Positions 33,172-43,614 of a stretch of DNA of 61,735 nt are shown one piece after another. Numbering within the stretch: the first letter of the stretch is position 1; the number at the start of each line of letters is the position of its first letter. The notes under the pieces were generated by a model that worked only from the letters and a program-made list of their open reading frames with translations, searched no databases and was not told the origin of the DNA. The DNA is taken from assembly GCA_028717785.1 (NCBI GenBank), contig JAQUND010000006.1, positions 29,530 to 91,264 on the forward strand, written 5' to 3'. This DNA is from Candidatus Nanoarchaeia archaeon (GTDB taxonomy: Archaea; Nanoarchaeota; Nanoarchaeia; SCGC-AAA011-G17; JAFCDX01). The position numbers and the translations under genes were made by a program.

Positions 33172-36100
33172 CTAACCAAAAAACAATTTAAGAGCATTTC
33201 CCAGACCAGGTGTGCCATAAACTAACACAACACCTGCAGTATAAGCGTTATAATCGCTTTCTGGTCCATTTTCAGCATTAGAAATACTTGTTTTAAGATA
33301 CTCATTTCCTCCACTAGCATAAGGAACTCTTAAAAAGTATAAATCTGGTATAGTGAAATCTTCTTTAATTGTAACTAAAAATGATCTTATAGACTCTAAC
33401 AATTTTCTTAAAGAATCTATCTTTTTTTGCAATAAATCTATAAAATTAACAATTGCTGTTGACATTTTTTCTATACCTGCTAATAAAGAATCAAGTAAAT
33501 TTTGCATTATTTTCATTACTTCTTCTATCTTTGGAAATAAACCAATAGCTGATAATCTAACAGACGACCAATCAGGCCAAACTTTAGGAGAATATCTTGG
33601 AAATGTTTTTGAATAACCATCGCAACGTTGCTGCATAATACCATTCTGACATGAAATAGGATCCCAAAAAGACTTAAAAGAAATATCTTCAGAAATAAAC
33701 CCTTGACTTGTCAATACTTTTCTAGTAGATTTTTCTGTATTTGTACACTCAGAACCATTATTATAATAACAATTAGCATTATCATATCCTGTACATAATG
33801 TAGAACCAGCATCGCATTTTGCAACATCAAAAAAATACCTGCTATACTCGGGTTTTACACACTTTAAAAAATCGTTTTGATAAAAATCTGAATAAAAATT
33901 ATAATTTACAACTAATGAAGTTCCAGGAAGCCTATTAACCTTTACTCTTCCGTCTTTATCGTTTAAAACTGTCACCTCTGAATCAGGTAATGCGACGCTA
34001 TTATATGTAATTTTTATTGTAGAAGAATCTATAGGTCTCTTACTAGTCAAAAAAGTTTGACGTTGATCTAAAACGACTTTTTCTATTTTATTTGTTGTTT
34101 TTAAATCTTTTTTAAATTTATAAGTTATAGATAGTACGTCATTTGACCTAAAATAATATTTCGATTTTATAAATATTTTACTTGTTGTCGCTTGATAAGA
34201 CTTTATATTTTCTTTTATTTTAGGAGTATAATCAACACGATAACTATATGAACTTGCTGTGAAATTAGCTCCATTTCTTGAAACTTTTATTTTTACAGAA
34301 CCAGCAACAGGAGTATTTGATATAATAAAAAAATCAGGAACATCAGATGGTATAATATATGTATCTTTTGCTTCTTCTTCAAACCCGCATCTGAAATTCC
34401 TACATCTAGCAAGTCCTCCTAAAACTTCAAAACTTGCATTTATAGGTTTTGCAGAAATTTCTGAACTTAAAGAACCTATTGCTAATATTTTTGTTTCTGA
34501 TACGCTTTTAGAATTTATTTCTATTTCTATTAACTCTAATGTATCAGGGTCTACAGCAGAAACAAGTTTTTTGTCAAAATCTGATGATAAAACATTTTTT
34601 ATCTGTCCATAATCCTTATAACTTGGTAAAGAAGTGTATCCCGCAGCTACTACATAATAATAAGATCTATCATTTACTACATCAGTATCTTCATACACAA
34701 AACGAAAAGGATCACCATTCAAAAAAACACTTGACAACTCTTTAGCAGCATAACCAGCCTCACCTAAAATTGAATCAGCATTATTTTCGTCAATTCCTAA
34801 AATATCAGCAAGTTGTTTCCTTACATTTACAACTCCTATTAACTCGTAACTTTTTACTGGATTACCATTTTCATCATGACAAGGAAAGTTTTTCTTATTA
34901 TATTCATAAGACACAACATCACCACCCTGAACTTTACTTCTAAAAATAAAATAATCTTTAGGTAATACAGAACAACTTGGAGTAAAAGTAACTCTAACTA
35001 ATTTATTTGAAGCAAAAGCAGAAACATTAGAGGGTGGTTCGAATGCAACTTTAAATGGACTCCTAAAAATTTTCATTAATTTTTGTATTGAACGTATAAA
35101 TTTCGCTATATCATCAGGCCCAATAGTACCAGAATCAAACATCATAACATAAGCACCAACCATGGAAGTATCAGAAAATTGAGGTCTCCTACCATCTGCT
35201 GGATCATCAAAAGATTCTACAATTTTAGAAATAAATGAAGAATAACCTCCTTTTACGCTATCAAACCAACTTGGATTATTAATATCAAATATGTTAAAAC
35301 TACTTTTAGGTAATGACATAAAATATTGTGGATAAGTATATGGTGTTATACCAGGCTTACCAGGTAAAACATATAAAACATATAAACCAGTAGCAGAAAG
35401 ATCATTTATAAAATCATCAATTGTTTTTTTGATTTGCTCTAAAAGAATTGTCATCACATCACTAATATCAATAATAAAAATCTTTATTATGTCTAAAATC
35501 TGTTTTGTAAAATCTAAAGCTGAAATAAGAGGGTCTATGATTCCTGTCATGCTTGTTGCAATAGTAAAAATTTCATTAGGTACCCATGACATTGTATTTA
35601 TTTTATCCCAAGACAGTATAGCTTGCTTACCTGTTCCTTGTAAAGATATGTTCAAAATAGGCTCAGAAACATCATTTGATTGTATTTTTAAAGTCCCTTC
35701 CAAATCAGAAGGATCATTGGGTTTAAAAGTTATCGATAAAATAGATTGACTACTTATAGGTATTGAACCAGAGTTTGGTTCTGAAGAAAAAGTTGCATGA
35801 CCCGAAAAATTTACTGGGTTTTTTAAACTTGTAGTAAAATTCAGCATCATGCTTCCTTGATTATAAACAATTAAATCTAAAACCTGTGTGTTCCCTATCT
35901 CGACATCATTAAACCTTAATACTTTTGTATTTACATTAATTTTAGGTGAAACAACACCTACACCTAACACACTTAAAGTTTTTACAGGATTGTTCGGATC
36001 ATTAGAAGTTAATAAAATTTCACCAGAATAATTAATAGAAAATTCGGGCGAAAACATTATAGAAAAAGTTTGTGAAGAATTTTTTTCTACTGTTAAATTT

Positions 36101-37782
36101 GTTATTGATGTCGTAAAAAAACTAGAATTAGAAGAAATCACTAGATTTAAATTAGCTCTTCCAGTGTTATTTATTACAACATCTTTGCTTTTCATATTAT
36201 TTGCTACAACAGAACCAAAGTCTATTATAGACTCTGTGATATTTATTATTGGTAATGCTCCATATCCACTTACAAGTAAATCAATATCAGGAGTATCTGG
36301 ATCATTATTAGAAAAAGTTATTACACCTGTTGATTGAACTCCTCCTATTAAAGGAGAAAATTCAATCAATATGTTTTGTGATTTTCCAGGATTTATAATT
36401 AAATTATTTAAATTACAACTAAAAAAAATATTAGAAGAACTTATATTAGAAATTACTAACTGTCCTTGACCAGAATTTAAGATTGTTACTGTCAATGACA
36501 TTGTTTGTCCAACAGAAACATCAAAAAAATCTAAAGTATTAGGAAAAACAGAAATATTTGGATTTACGCCAGTTCCACTAACATTAACATAAACTATATG
36601 TTTTTCTATATCATTTGACGTTATGCTAAGCATAGCGTTTTTTTTGCCCAAACTTGTAGGAATAAAATCAACAATTACAGTTTTTGAAGAATCTATTGTA
36701 AAAGGTAGACTTTCGTTTATATGAAAATCAGAAGAACCTTCTACTTGAATATCTTGAATTATCAAATCAATGTCTGAATTATTACCAATATTAAATCCCA
36801 TTTGTTTGATTTCGTTAATATTCGAATTATTAAACTCTAAACTCGTTTGTCCTAGATCTATGTTAGGAGATAAACCTTTACCTTCTAAACTTATTTCAAA
36901 AATTGGTTTTTCTGGATCATTAGATGAAATCAATAATTTAGAAATTTGTTGAACGATTCCTAAAGGAAGAAAAGAGACATTTATAAGCAAAAATTGTCCG
37001 GGTAAAATAATAGCATTCTTGGGGGTAACACTAAATAAAGTATTATTAGTAAAAATATTAGACAGAGTCAAATTGATATCACCCGAGTTTGTTATTTTAA
37101 ATGTTTTAGTTAATAAATTTCCTATTTGTACGTTTCCAAAATTTATATAACTTGTAGAAGAAAACATATTTGGAGATAAAAATCCAACACCCGATAAATT
37201 TACTTCTAATATTGGTAATGAGTTATCATTACTATGTATTATTAATTTTCCTGTAGAACTAATTTGCGAAACAGGTAAAAAAGTTACCGGTATTTTAAGC
37301 GCTTCACCTTTTTCTATCTTAAAATTATTCAATGTTTCGCTAAAAACATTATTATCTGTAGTAACTGAAACCAGTAGTAAAACTACATCTTCAGTACTTA
37401 TATTAGACACAAGAATGTTTTCAGTCTTTGATGTTCGTACTGTTACAAAACCAAAATCTATAGAACTTCTGTCTACAAAAATACCTGCAGAAACACATAT
37501 ACCTGACAACTCTAACACGACATCTTCTAAATCATTTTTTATAGTCAAATAAGTTAAATATGAACTTATAGAACTTGGAGAAAAAGTGACAGTGATTGTT
37601 TTTGTCTCACCAGAATTTAAGACGAAACTTGTATCAGAGACGCTAAAATCAGCATTTCCAAGAATTATATCAGTCACTTCAACACTTGTTTCTTCAATAT
37701 TTGTGATAGAAAAAGTTGAAATCTTAGAATCTAAAAAACTAATTGTACCAAAGTTAATCGAAATTTTATTTACTATTAACAT
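33172..37782 (-). CDS. Large virion protein with seven ASH/HYDIN-like repeats
   Basis: 1536 residues. The first 700 consist of seven repeats of about 100 residues, each opening with a strand like INFGTISFLD, YINFGNVQIG or NTLDFFDVSVGQ, then xxTxxxxNxG, and closing with xIxFxPxxxG and SNDPxxPxxxLxLxG. This is the ASPM-SPD-2-Hydin (ASH) type of Ig fold. Then comes a helical part, a fibronectin-like segment (PPSNVSAFASNKLVRVTF), the module strand GRVKVNRLPGTSLVVNYNFY, and a Cys-rich stretch (CDAGSTLCTGYDNANCYY, CSN-type spacing). A helical end follows (VMKIMQNLLDSLLAGIEKMS). Starts at an ATG with AAGGGA. Likely an extended baseplate or fibre-network scaffold. ASH domains occur in cilia and some bacteria; use in a virion is by analogy. 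Confidence 0.65.
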   Translation of the reverse strand: MLIVNKISINFGTISFLDSKISTFSITNIEETSVEVTDIILGNADFSVSDTSFVLNSGETKTITVTFSPSSISSYLTYLTIKNDLEDVVLELSGICVSAGIFVDRSSIDFGFVTVRTSKTENILVSNISTEDVVLLLVSVTTDNNVFSETLNNFKIEKGEALKIPVTFLPVSQISSTGKLIIHSNDNSLPILEVNLSGVGFLSPNMFSSTSYINFGNVQIGNLLTKTFKITNSGDINLTLSNIFTNNTLFSVTPKNAIILPGQFLLINVSFLPLGIVQQISKLLISSNDPEKPIFEISLEGKGLSPNIDLGQTSLEFNNSNINEIKQMGFNIGNNSDIDLIIQDIQVEGSSDFHINESLPFTIDSSKTVIVDFIPTSLGKKNAMLSITSNDIEKHIVYVNVSGTGVNPNISVFPNTLDFFDVSVGQTMSLTVTILNSGQGQLVISNISSSNIFFSCNLNNLIINPGKSQNILIEFSPLIGGVQSTGVITFSNNDPDTPDIDLLVSGYGALPIINITESIIDFGSVVANNMKSKDVVINNTGRANLNLVISSNSSFFTTSITNLTVEKNSSQTFSIMFSPEFSINYSGEILLTSNDPNNPVKTLSVLGVGVVSPKINVNTKVLRFNDVEIGNTQVLDLIVYNQGSMMLNFTTSLKNPVNFSGHATFSSEPNSGSIPISSQSILSITFKPNDPSDLEGTLKIQSNDVSEPILNISLQGTGKQAILSWDKINTMSWVPNEIFTIATSMTGIIDPLISALDFTKQILDIIKIFIIDISDVMTILLEQIKKTIDDFINDLSATGLYVLYVLPGKPGITPYTYPQYFMSLPKSSFNIFDINNPSWFDSVKGGYSSFISKIVESFDDPADGRRPQFSDTSMVGAYVMMFDSGTIGPDDIAKFIRSIQKLMKIFRSPFKVAFEPPSNVSAFASNKLVRVTFTPSCSVLPKDYFIFRSKVQGGDVVSYEYNKKNFPCHDENGNPVKSYELIGVVNVRKQLADILGIDENNADSILGEAGYAAKELSSVFLNGDPFRFVYEDTDVVNDRSYYYVVAAGYTSLPSYKDYGQIKNVLSSDFDKKLVSAVDPDTLELIEIEINSKSVSETKILAIGSLSSEISAKPINASFEVLGGLARCRNFRCGFEEEAKDTYIIPSDVPDFFIISNTPVAGSVKIKVSRNGANFTASSYSYRVDYTPKIKENIKSYQATTSKIFIKSKYYFRSNDVLSITYKFKKDLKTTNKIEKVVLDQRQTFLTSKRPIDSSTIKITYNSVALPDSEVTVLNDKDGRVKVNRLPGTSLVVNYNFYSDFYQNDFLKCVKPEYSRYFFDVAKCDAGSTLCTGYDNANCYYNNGSECTNTEKSTRKVLTSQGFISEDISFKSFWDPISCQNGIMQQRCDGYSKTFPRYSPKVWPDWSSVRLSAIGLFPKIEEVMKIMQNLLDSLLAGIEKMSTAIVNFIDLLQKKIDSLRKLLESIRSFLVTIKEDFTIPDLYFLRVPYASGGNEYLKTSISNAENGPESDYNAYTAGVVLVYGTPGLGNALKLFFG

Positions 37783-37987
37783 TTTTTTCCCTTAGTTGTT
37801 TCATTTTTTCTCTAAGTTCTTCTAAACTACTATCGTTTTCTATAACACCCATTGAACACAAACTTTCAATCTTGCTATTAATATCATTCAATTCTGACAT
37901 TACAACATCATTCATTAAAGAATCTAATTTAGCAGCAAAATCGTTTTTTATCGAATCTTTTTTTTCCCACGTTATCTTTTCTTCCAT
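37766..37987 (-). CDS. Small helical protein in the baseplate cluster
   Basis: 73 residues, acidic and fully helical (SIKNDFAAKLDSLMNDVVMS, SLEELREKMKQLREKNVNSK). No recognised motif. It overlaps the start of the ASH-repeat gene by 17 bases and follows the 1868-residue gene by nine bases, so it is embedded in the structural operon. A chaperone or linker role is a guess. Confidence 0.6.
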   Translation of the reverse strand: MEEKITWEKKDSIKNDFAAKLDSLMNDVVMSELNDINSKIESLCSMGVIENDSSLEELREKMKQLREKNVNSK

Positions 37988-37996
37988 AAGCCCTTC

Positions 37997-40900
37997 TTAA
38001 GACAAAATAGAATCAATAGTAGCAATAAAATCATTATTAACATCAATTGAACTTTCATTATTTTCTTGTTGATTCAATTTTTCTCCAATTTTAACATAAG
38101 AACCTGTCTTTTTATTTAGTCTAATTAAAACTTTTTCTTTTCTAGAATCATAAACACTATAAGTTAATTCTGATAAAACATCAATAGACCTGTTAGTAAT
38201 TTGCATCTTTCTTCCTGGTATAAAAGACAAACGATTTGATATTATAGGTAGTCTTTCTACAATTTTTTGTTTGTCACAAGTACTAAAAACTATTCTTACA
38301 TTACCTTTTGAAACATCCCACCCTCTAACTGCATCATAATACGAACTTAAAATATCTTGATCAACTATATTTAATAAAGAAGAACTATTTGCAGAAGAAA
38401 GATCAGTTGCTGGATAAGAATCATCGTTCCAACCCGTATCAAAACCTAATTTTGATGCTAATTCACCTTCTAATTGTATTCTTGTAGAATCGCCAGATAC
38501 ATTACTAGAAATCTTTATATAATCTGTTCCAGAAACGTTTATATCAGTTAAAGAACTAAATTTTGCAACTAATTCACTTGCTGTAGCAAAATTATTATTA
38601 GAAACATCACCTGTACCCGGTGTCTCTACACCTCCATTTGCTACACCTAATTTTAAACTTGGTGCTGCACTATAATTGACAACAGACAAAGTCGAACTAG
38701 TACCACTATTTCCTGTAGATAGAAAATACCTTCCTGATAAATATTCGCATGTAAATCTAGAAAAAGTAGATTGAATTTCTATATCTGAATGAAATATTGA
38801 TCTAACTTCTTGTTGTATTTTTGATGCAATAGATTCTGGTGTCATTTGAGTCCCAATGACTATCTCATAATATGGTAAACCATTAAAAATTAATCTTAAT
38901 CTATCATTTACTCCAGAGAAAATTCTTGTACAAGGATCAACACCAGACACTGAAGAAGCATTTACTGCATCTATTGTAATCATATTATCTGGGCCACCAT
39001 TAACATTTACAATTAAAGAATCATTATGTTCTATTCTAAATTTACTTGGAATTCTTCCCAATAAAAAAGCAGGACTATACGTTATAGTATATGTATCATA
39101 AGAAAAAATTTCTTCGATTAAACCCTGTATTATATTAAAGGGCGATAAAGTAATATCAATATTAAAATCAATTCTACTTCCCCCACCGTTATCTAACCAA
39201 TGTATTGTTGAAATAACATTTGAATCTGTTATAGTTAAATTAGTTAAATCAAGAGAATGACCTGGCTCTATTGTTTGAAGGTTAAAACCAAGTTCTGTTA
39301 TACAAGAACATGTTTTAATATATCCTATACCTGTATAAGTCGAATTCCCTGAATAATCAATATTATAGAAACCAATAGTGTTACAAACGCTTTGAAGATT
39401 ATTTGATCCAGAACCAAATAATAAAGAAAAATTATAATCAGTATTTATAGTGACTTTATTAGACATATAAGAAACTTGATAAATATTAGTTCCAATTAAT
39501 TCTAGTTGAGTTTTTATCTCAGAACATAACGTAGAACTGTTATAAAAACCTTCAGAAAGAACGCAAGTTAATTCTCCCAAACCCTCATTAAAATCAATCT
39601 TATTATTAGAACTGGTAATTTTTATTGTCTTATCACTAACATTGACATAAGAGCTCAAACCATAAGTTCCAGAAATAATTCTAAGAGAATCTACAAAAAC
39701 TTGAAAAGCTGTAGTTTCATTAAAAGTGCAAATAGAATTAGAATATCCACTTGAACCAATAGCTCTAAGTTGCGTTTGTATACTTGAAGCCATTGTTTGT
39801 CCCAAAATACCTGTTCCAGTAATTACTTCTATTGGATCTTCTAATTCGTTAAAATCTATATCAACCTTAAGTTTATTATTTTGATCTTGTCCAAAAACTG
39901 TAGTAATATCTAAGCCCAAAACAATTCTACACGTACCTCCGATTATTTCTATTGAACTAACTGAACCTTTTTCTGATATAGTCGAAATTCTTATTTTATT
40001 ACCATCATTAGAAGCAGATATTCCAGAAATTTCTGAATTTAATACATTAGCAACTTCATTAGTAGTTACAGCAGAAATATCAGCTACATCACCTCCACCA
40101 ACGACAGGAACATCACCATCCATAGTTATAGTTCTTAAAAAATCATTTGTTCCTTCAAAAACTTCAATTGTAGAACCTATACCTAACATAGTTGAAGTTA
40201 TTCTAAATTTATTTGAAGGATATGTTATTGTAAAATCTGAAATATCAAAATTTATATCATTAGAAATTTTAGTTGTCATCTCAGAAATCAAATCAGTATA
40301 ACTTGCATAATTACCTTGATTTAAAACAATAGGCAAACTAGAATCAATACCATTTATCCTTATAGAAAACGTATCGTTTAAATTTGATAATACAGGAAAT
40401 GATGTCTGATTATCAGAAAAATATGTAAGACTTCCTGTTTTATCAACATTATTAAAACCTAAAGTATAACTTATTGACGTAGAACTATTCGTTCCTGACA
40501 ACAATAATAAATTAAATATTCCCGAACCTCCTGCACCATCAGAAAAAAACGCAAATCTTTTGGGTAAAACTGAATTATAATAACACTCATAAAAAGAACT
40601 ACCTGTTGAATTTAATAAAGTCGCAATTTCATTAGCTAAAGTTGCACCTGTATAATTACCTTCAGGTATTGTTATTGTAAACTCTGCGCCTATTGTTTCG
40701 CAAAAATCAAGTTTATCATTGACACCAGATTTTACTAAAAAACTATCTATTGTAGACAATCTGCTCTCAGTATAACCTGATGTAGCATCAAAAGTCGCTA
40801 TTTGAGTAAGTCCACCATCAACACTCAACTCAAGCACATTACCAGAGCTCATATTAAAAGGACCTATATTATTACCAATAATAGAAGCTAAAGTATTTGA

Positions 40901-43603
40901 AGAATATAAAATATTATAACCATCTGAATCGGAATGAGAATAACTATATCCATTAGTATTTGGTTGTGTTCTCTGTATTCTAAAAGCTGATCGAGATTCT
41001 GGAGTGTAAATAACTGATGTTGTCATTAAACCCGTATTATCAAATCTTCCTGGTATGTGTTTTGTTTCAACATTATTAATCACAAGAGGTGCAGGATTGT
41101 TATAAATTCTTCTATCATAAGAACCAGAAGAAATAGACAAAACAAGTTGATCTAAACTACCATTGCTAAAATCGGCTTCTGCAACATACTCTTCAATCAT
41201 AGGTATAACATTAAGGATAACATTATGATGTGCTAGACTGCCAACTAGATTGGTTCTATTTGGCAATAGATTGTTATATGCTATTGTTTTTGTAGTAATT
41301 ATTGCATCTGTTTCGCTTATATGATTTGCATAAGCTCCACGATGATACCTAATAGCATTATATTGTTGGTTTACTTTTGCAAGTTCAAGAGAAACAAGTT
41401 GTTCCCATGTATCAACTATAATCTCGTTATCATAAGTTGTAGCAGTATTCATTCTTAGTAAAAAAGAATTAGTATTTTCATCATTAAGATACTCTTCTTC
41501 TTTAATAATTGCAGATTTTTCATCTACTGTGTAATCTGGTACTAATGGCAAAGACACTCCTGTACCATCAAATTGGTTTGGAAATGCTGGATTAAAAAAA
41601 TCTTGCATTTGGAAAGTAACTTGAAAATCTGAAATATATGACCCTGAACCTGTTTTATCTATTGTTACATCATAGCCAAGATAACAACCTATGCTTGTTA
41701 TAGCATTTGCACCTGTTTGCCAAAGTAAAGAAAAGTTTCCAGAACCTTTAGAAATAGTAAATTTTTTAGCTTGAAAATTATATGTACAATTATAATCAGT
41801 ACTTGCACCTGCAATATTAAGAGAATAAGTTATTCCTTCTGCCAAGAAACTTTCATTATCATAAACTCCATGGGGTACTGTTGCTATTTTTTCTGTGTTT
41901 AAAACCTCAATAAAACATATTTTATCATTAGTATAATCTACAACAAGTTTTCCATTAGGATAAAGTCTTGGCAATCCTCTTGATGCATCATCATAAATCT
42001 TTGTAGTAGTTGCATCAAAATCTTGAAAATCAGAATGTATATTTACGCCATTAGACTTAGTATAAAGAATAGAATGGCTTAATCTCGATGGTTCTGTTAA
42101 ATTATAAGCTATCATATTTGTTATAGAATTAATTTTGTCATAAAGTTTCTGTAATGTCTCATAATATTCTTCATTTCCTCTTTCTTCTTGAGGAGTAGAA
42201 AAACCAACCAAACCTGAAGCATCTCTATTGACATCACTTGCAGGTAAAACATGAACAGAAGAATATAAACCCATAGTGCCACTATATATAACAAATACTT
42301 CTTCATCAGTAAAGTAATGAACAGTCGCGTTTTTAAATCCACCAGAACCAACAATTCTCAATTGCGCTTCGATTGATTTTGCTACGTCTTTTCCATTATT
42401 AAGTCCTGAACAAAATAAAGGTCCTAATTTGTCATAACCCACATATCCCAAAGGAGACGATAAACTACCAGACCAACTAAAACCTATATCATCATTATTG
42501 TAACCTCTTTCTGTATCTTCAAAACATAATCTAAAATCAGAGATTTTAATCTCTGCTGCTTGGCCATCAATCTCAACATTAAGTAAATTGTTTTGATATT
42601 TCCCTTGTATCATATATTGATCAGAAAAACCAAGAATACCCATAAGATCATATTCAGAAGCTGGTATTACTTCTACAGTAGATGTAGGACCTCCATGATT
42701 AGAAACTATAGTAAATGTCATTATTTCTTCATTGAAAACACACGATACATTTTGTAAAGAAGAATGTGATTGTTGTAGCAAAACTTGTATTGTCGATGCT
42801 AAAGCAGAAGCTTCTAATATTACTTGATTTTCATAATCTACAGATAATTCATAATCAACAACCAACGAGTTAAGAAAAGTTATTTCTCCAGTAGTATAAT
42901 TAATAGTATAGTCAATATTTCTTTCAAGAGGAAAAACTTCTTCTCCTGACATTATAACAGTTTCAGAATTTACTATAATTGGAGAATAATTCAAAATAGC
43001 ATTTGTTTCTGTTCCTGTAGTTATTGCAAATACAACTTCGCCTTCTTGAAATATATTTATAATACTTGAAATATCAATTTCAACATCTAAACTCTCATCA
43101 AATCGTACAGCAAGTTTTCTATTACCACCATCAATAGAAAATAAATTTGTAGAGTGTTTTGATGATGTCGTAGAGCCTAAACGATCTCTAGACCATATAT
43201 CGAAATTTAATCCACATTGTTGCGATTTACTAAATCCTCTAACAGGAAATAACGGTATATTAAGAATTTCTATATCGTTTTCTGTTATTATCATTCTTCC
43301 ATCGTTAATAGATAATCTTGCTGGATTACCAGAAGTATTTGATATAGTGAATCCAGCTTCTTGCAAAGGTTGTATTATAGACATTCCATTTAAACGTCTC
43401 AATTCTTCTTCAAATTCAAAAATGTCGACATGAACAGGATCTAATTGTTTTTTGAATGGTACATCAATTAAAAGAAGTTTTGCTATCTCAGAAGATATTG
43501 TAACATTAGATTCTTGTATAGACTGATTTAATGTTTGCGTATCTTCTTTAGAACTAACTAATAAATTAATATCTTCTTGTGTAAGAGGCAATATAAAAGG
43601 CAT
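37997..43603 (-). CDS. Very large virion protein with flagellin-hook-IN-like repeats
   Basis: 1868 residues from the ATG at 43603, chosen because AGGAG lies six bases before it and because the longer frame (from 43717) would run back into the upstream gene. Much of the length is built from units with GxYxGxxLAxEIxxxLNxxG, then a strand like FxLLWxSGxN and LGFxxxDxTG (examples: GNYTGATLANEIATLLNSTG, SLLFGSGSNNLQSVCNTIGF). Others read SxxxLxxKFSSLTDINVSGT. Each unit has the logic of the flagellin hook IN motif: a helix that sets up a beta hairpin. One module with IDYTINYTTGEITFLNSLVV resembles the sheath module. The N-terminus (LPLTQEDINLLVSSKEDTQT) and the C-terminus are unknown. Likely a baseplate-linked fibre or tail tip protein. 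Confidence 0.6.
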   Translation of the reverse strand: MPFILPLTQEDINLLVSSKEDTQTLNQSIQESNVTISSEIAKLLLIDVPFKKQLDPVHVDIFEFEEELRRLNGMSIIQPLQEAGFTISNTSGNPARLSINDGRMIITENDIEILNIPLFPVRGFSKSQQCGLNFDIWSRDRLGSTTSSKHSTNLFSIDGGNRKLAVRFDESLDVEIDISSIINIFQEGEVVFAITTGTETNAILNYSPIIVNSETVIMSGEEVFPLERNIDYTINYTTGEITFLNSLVVDYELSVDYENQVILEASALASTIQVLLQQSHSSLQNVSCVFNEEIMTFTIVSNHGGPTSTVEVIPASEYDLMGILGFSDQYMIQGKYQNNLLNVEIDGQAAEIKISDFRLCFEDTERGYNNDDIGFSWSGSLSSPLGYVGYDKLGPLFCSGLNNGKDVAKSIEAQLRIVGSGGFKNATVHYFTDEEVFVIYSGTMGLYSSVHVLPASDVNRDASGLVGFSTPQEERGNEEYYETLQKLYDKINSITNMIAYNLTEPSRLSHSILYTKSNGVNIHSDFQDFDATTTKIYDDASRGLPRLYPNGKLVVDYTNDKICFIEVLNTEKIATVPHGVYDNESFLAEGITYSLNIAGASTDYNCTYNFQAKKFTISKGSGNFSLLWQTGANAITSIGCYLGYDVTIDKTGSGSYISDFQVTFQMQDFFNPAFPNQFDGTGVSLPLVPDYTVDEKSAIIKEEEYLNDENTNSFLLRMNTATTYDNEIIVDTWEQLVSLELAKVNQQYNAIRYHRGAYANHISETDAIITTKTIAYNNLLPNRTNLVGSLAHHNVILNVIPMIEEYVAEADFSNGSLDQLVLSISSGSYDRRIYNNPAPLVINNVETKHIPGRFDNTGLMTTSVIYTPESRSAFRIQRTQPNTNGYSYSHSDSDGYNILYSSNTLASIIGNNIGPFNMSSGNVLELSVDGGLTQIATFDATSGYTESRLSTIDSFLVKSGVNDKLDFCETIGAEFTITIPEGNYTGATLANEIATLLNSTGSSFYECYYNSVLPKRFAFFSDGAGGSGIFNLLLLSGTNSSTSISYTLGFNNVDKTGSLTYFSDNQTSFPVLSNLNDTFSIRINGIDSSLPIVLNQGNYASYTDLISEMTTKISNDINFDISDFTITYPSNKFRITSTMLGIGSTIEVFEGTNDFLRTITMDGDVPVVGGGDVADISAVTTNEVANVLNSEISGISASNDGNKIRISTISEKGSVSSIEIIGGTCRIVLGLDITTVFGQDQNNKLKVDIDFNELEDPIEVITGTGILGQTMASSIQTQLRAIGSSGYSNSICTFNETTAFQVFVDSLRIISGTYGLSSYVNVSDKTIKITSSNNKIDFNEGLGELTCVLSEGFYNSSTLCSEIKTQLELIGTNIYQVSYMSNKVTINTDYNFSLLFGSGSNNLQSVCNTIGFYNIDYSGNSTYTGIGYIKTCSCITELGFNLQTIEPGHSLDLTNLTITDSNVISTIHWLDNGGGSRIDFNIDITLSPFNIIQGLIEEIFSYDTYTITYSPAFLLGRIPSKFRIEHNDSLIVNVNGGPDNMITIDAVNASSVSGVDPCTRIFSGVNDRLRLIFNGLPYYEIVIGTQMTPESIASKIQQEVRSIFHSDIEIQSTFSRFTCEYLSGRYFLSTGNSGTSSTLSVVNYSAAPSLKLGVANGGVETPGTGDVSNNNFATASELVAKFSSLTDINVSGTDYIKISSNVSGDSTRIQLEGELASKLGFDTGWNDDSYPATDLSSANSSSLLNIVDQDILSSYYDAVRGWDVSKGNVRIVFSTCDKQKIVERLPIISNRLSFIPGRKMQITNRSIDVLSELTYSVYDSRKEKVLIRLNKKTGSYVKIGEKLNQQENNESSIDVNNDFIATIDSILS

Positions 43604-43614
43604 TGTTTCTCCTG

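Noticed and set aside
33149..33175. Seven-base inverted repeat at the end of the ASH-repeat gene
   Set aside because: The stem is AT-rich with a 13-base loop and is followed on the coding strand by A-rich rather than T-rich sequence, so it is not a convincing terminator.
42121..42354. 77-codon minus-strand frame inside the 1868-residue gene
   Set aside because: Lies in another frame within a well-supported repeat protein, lacks a binding site and shows no domain.
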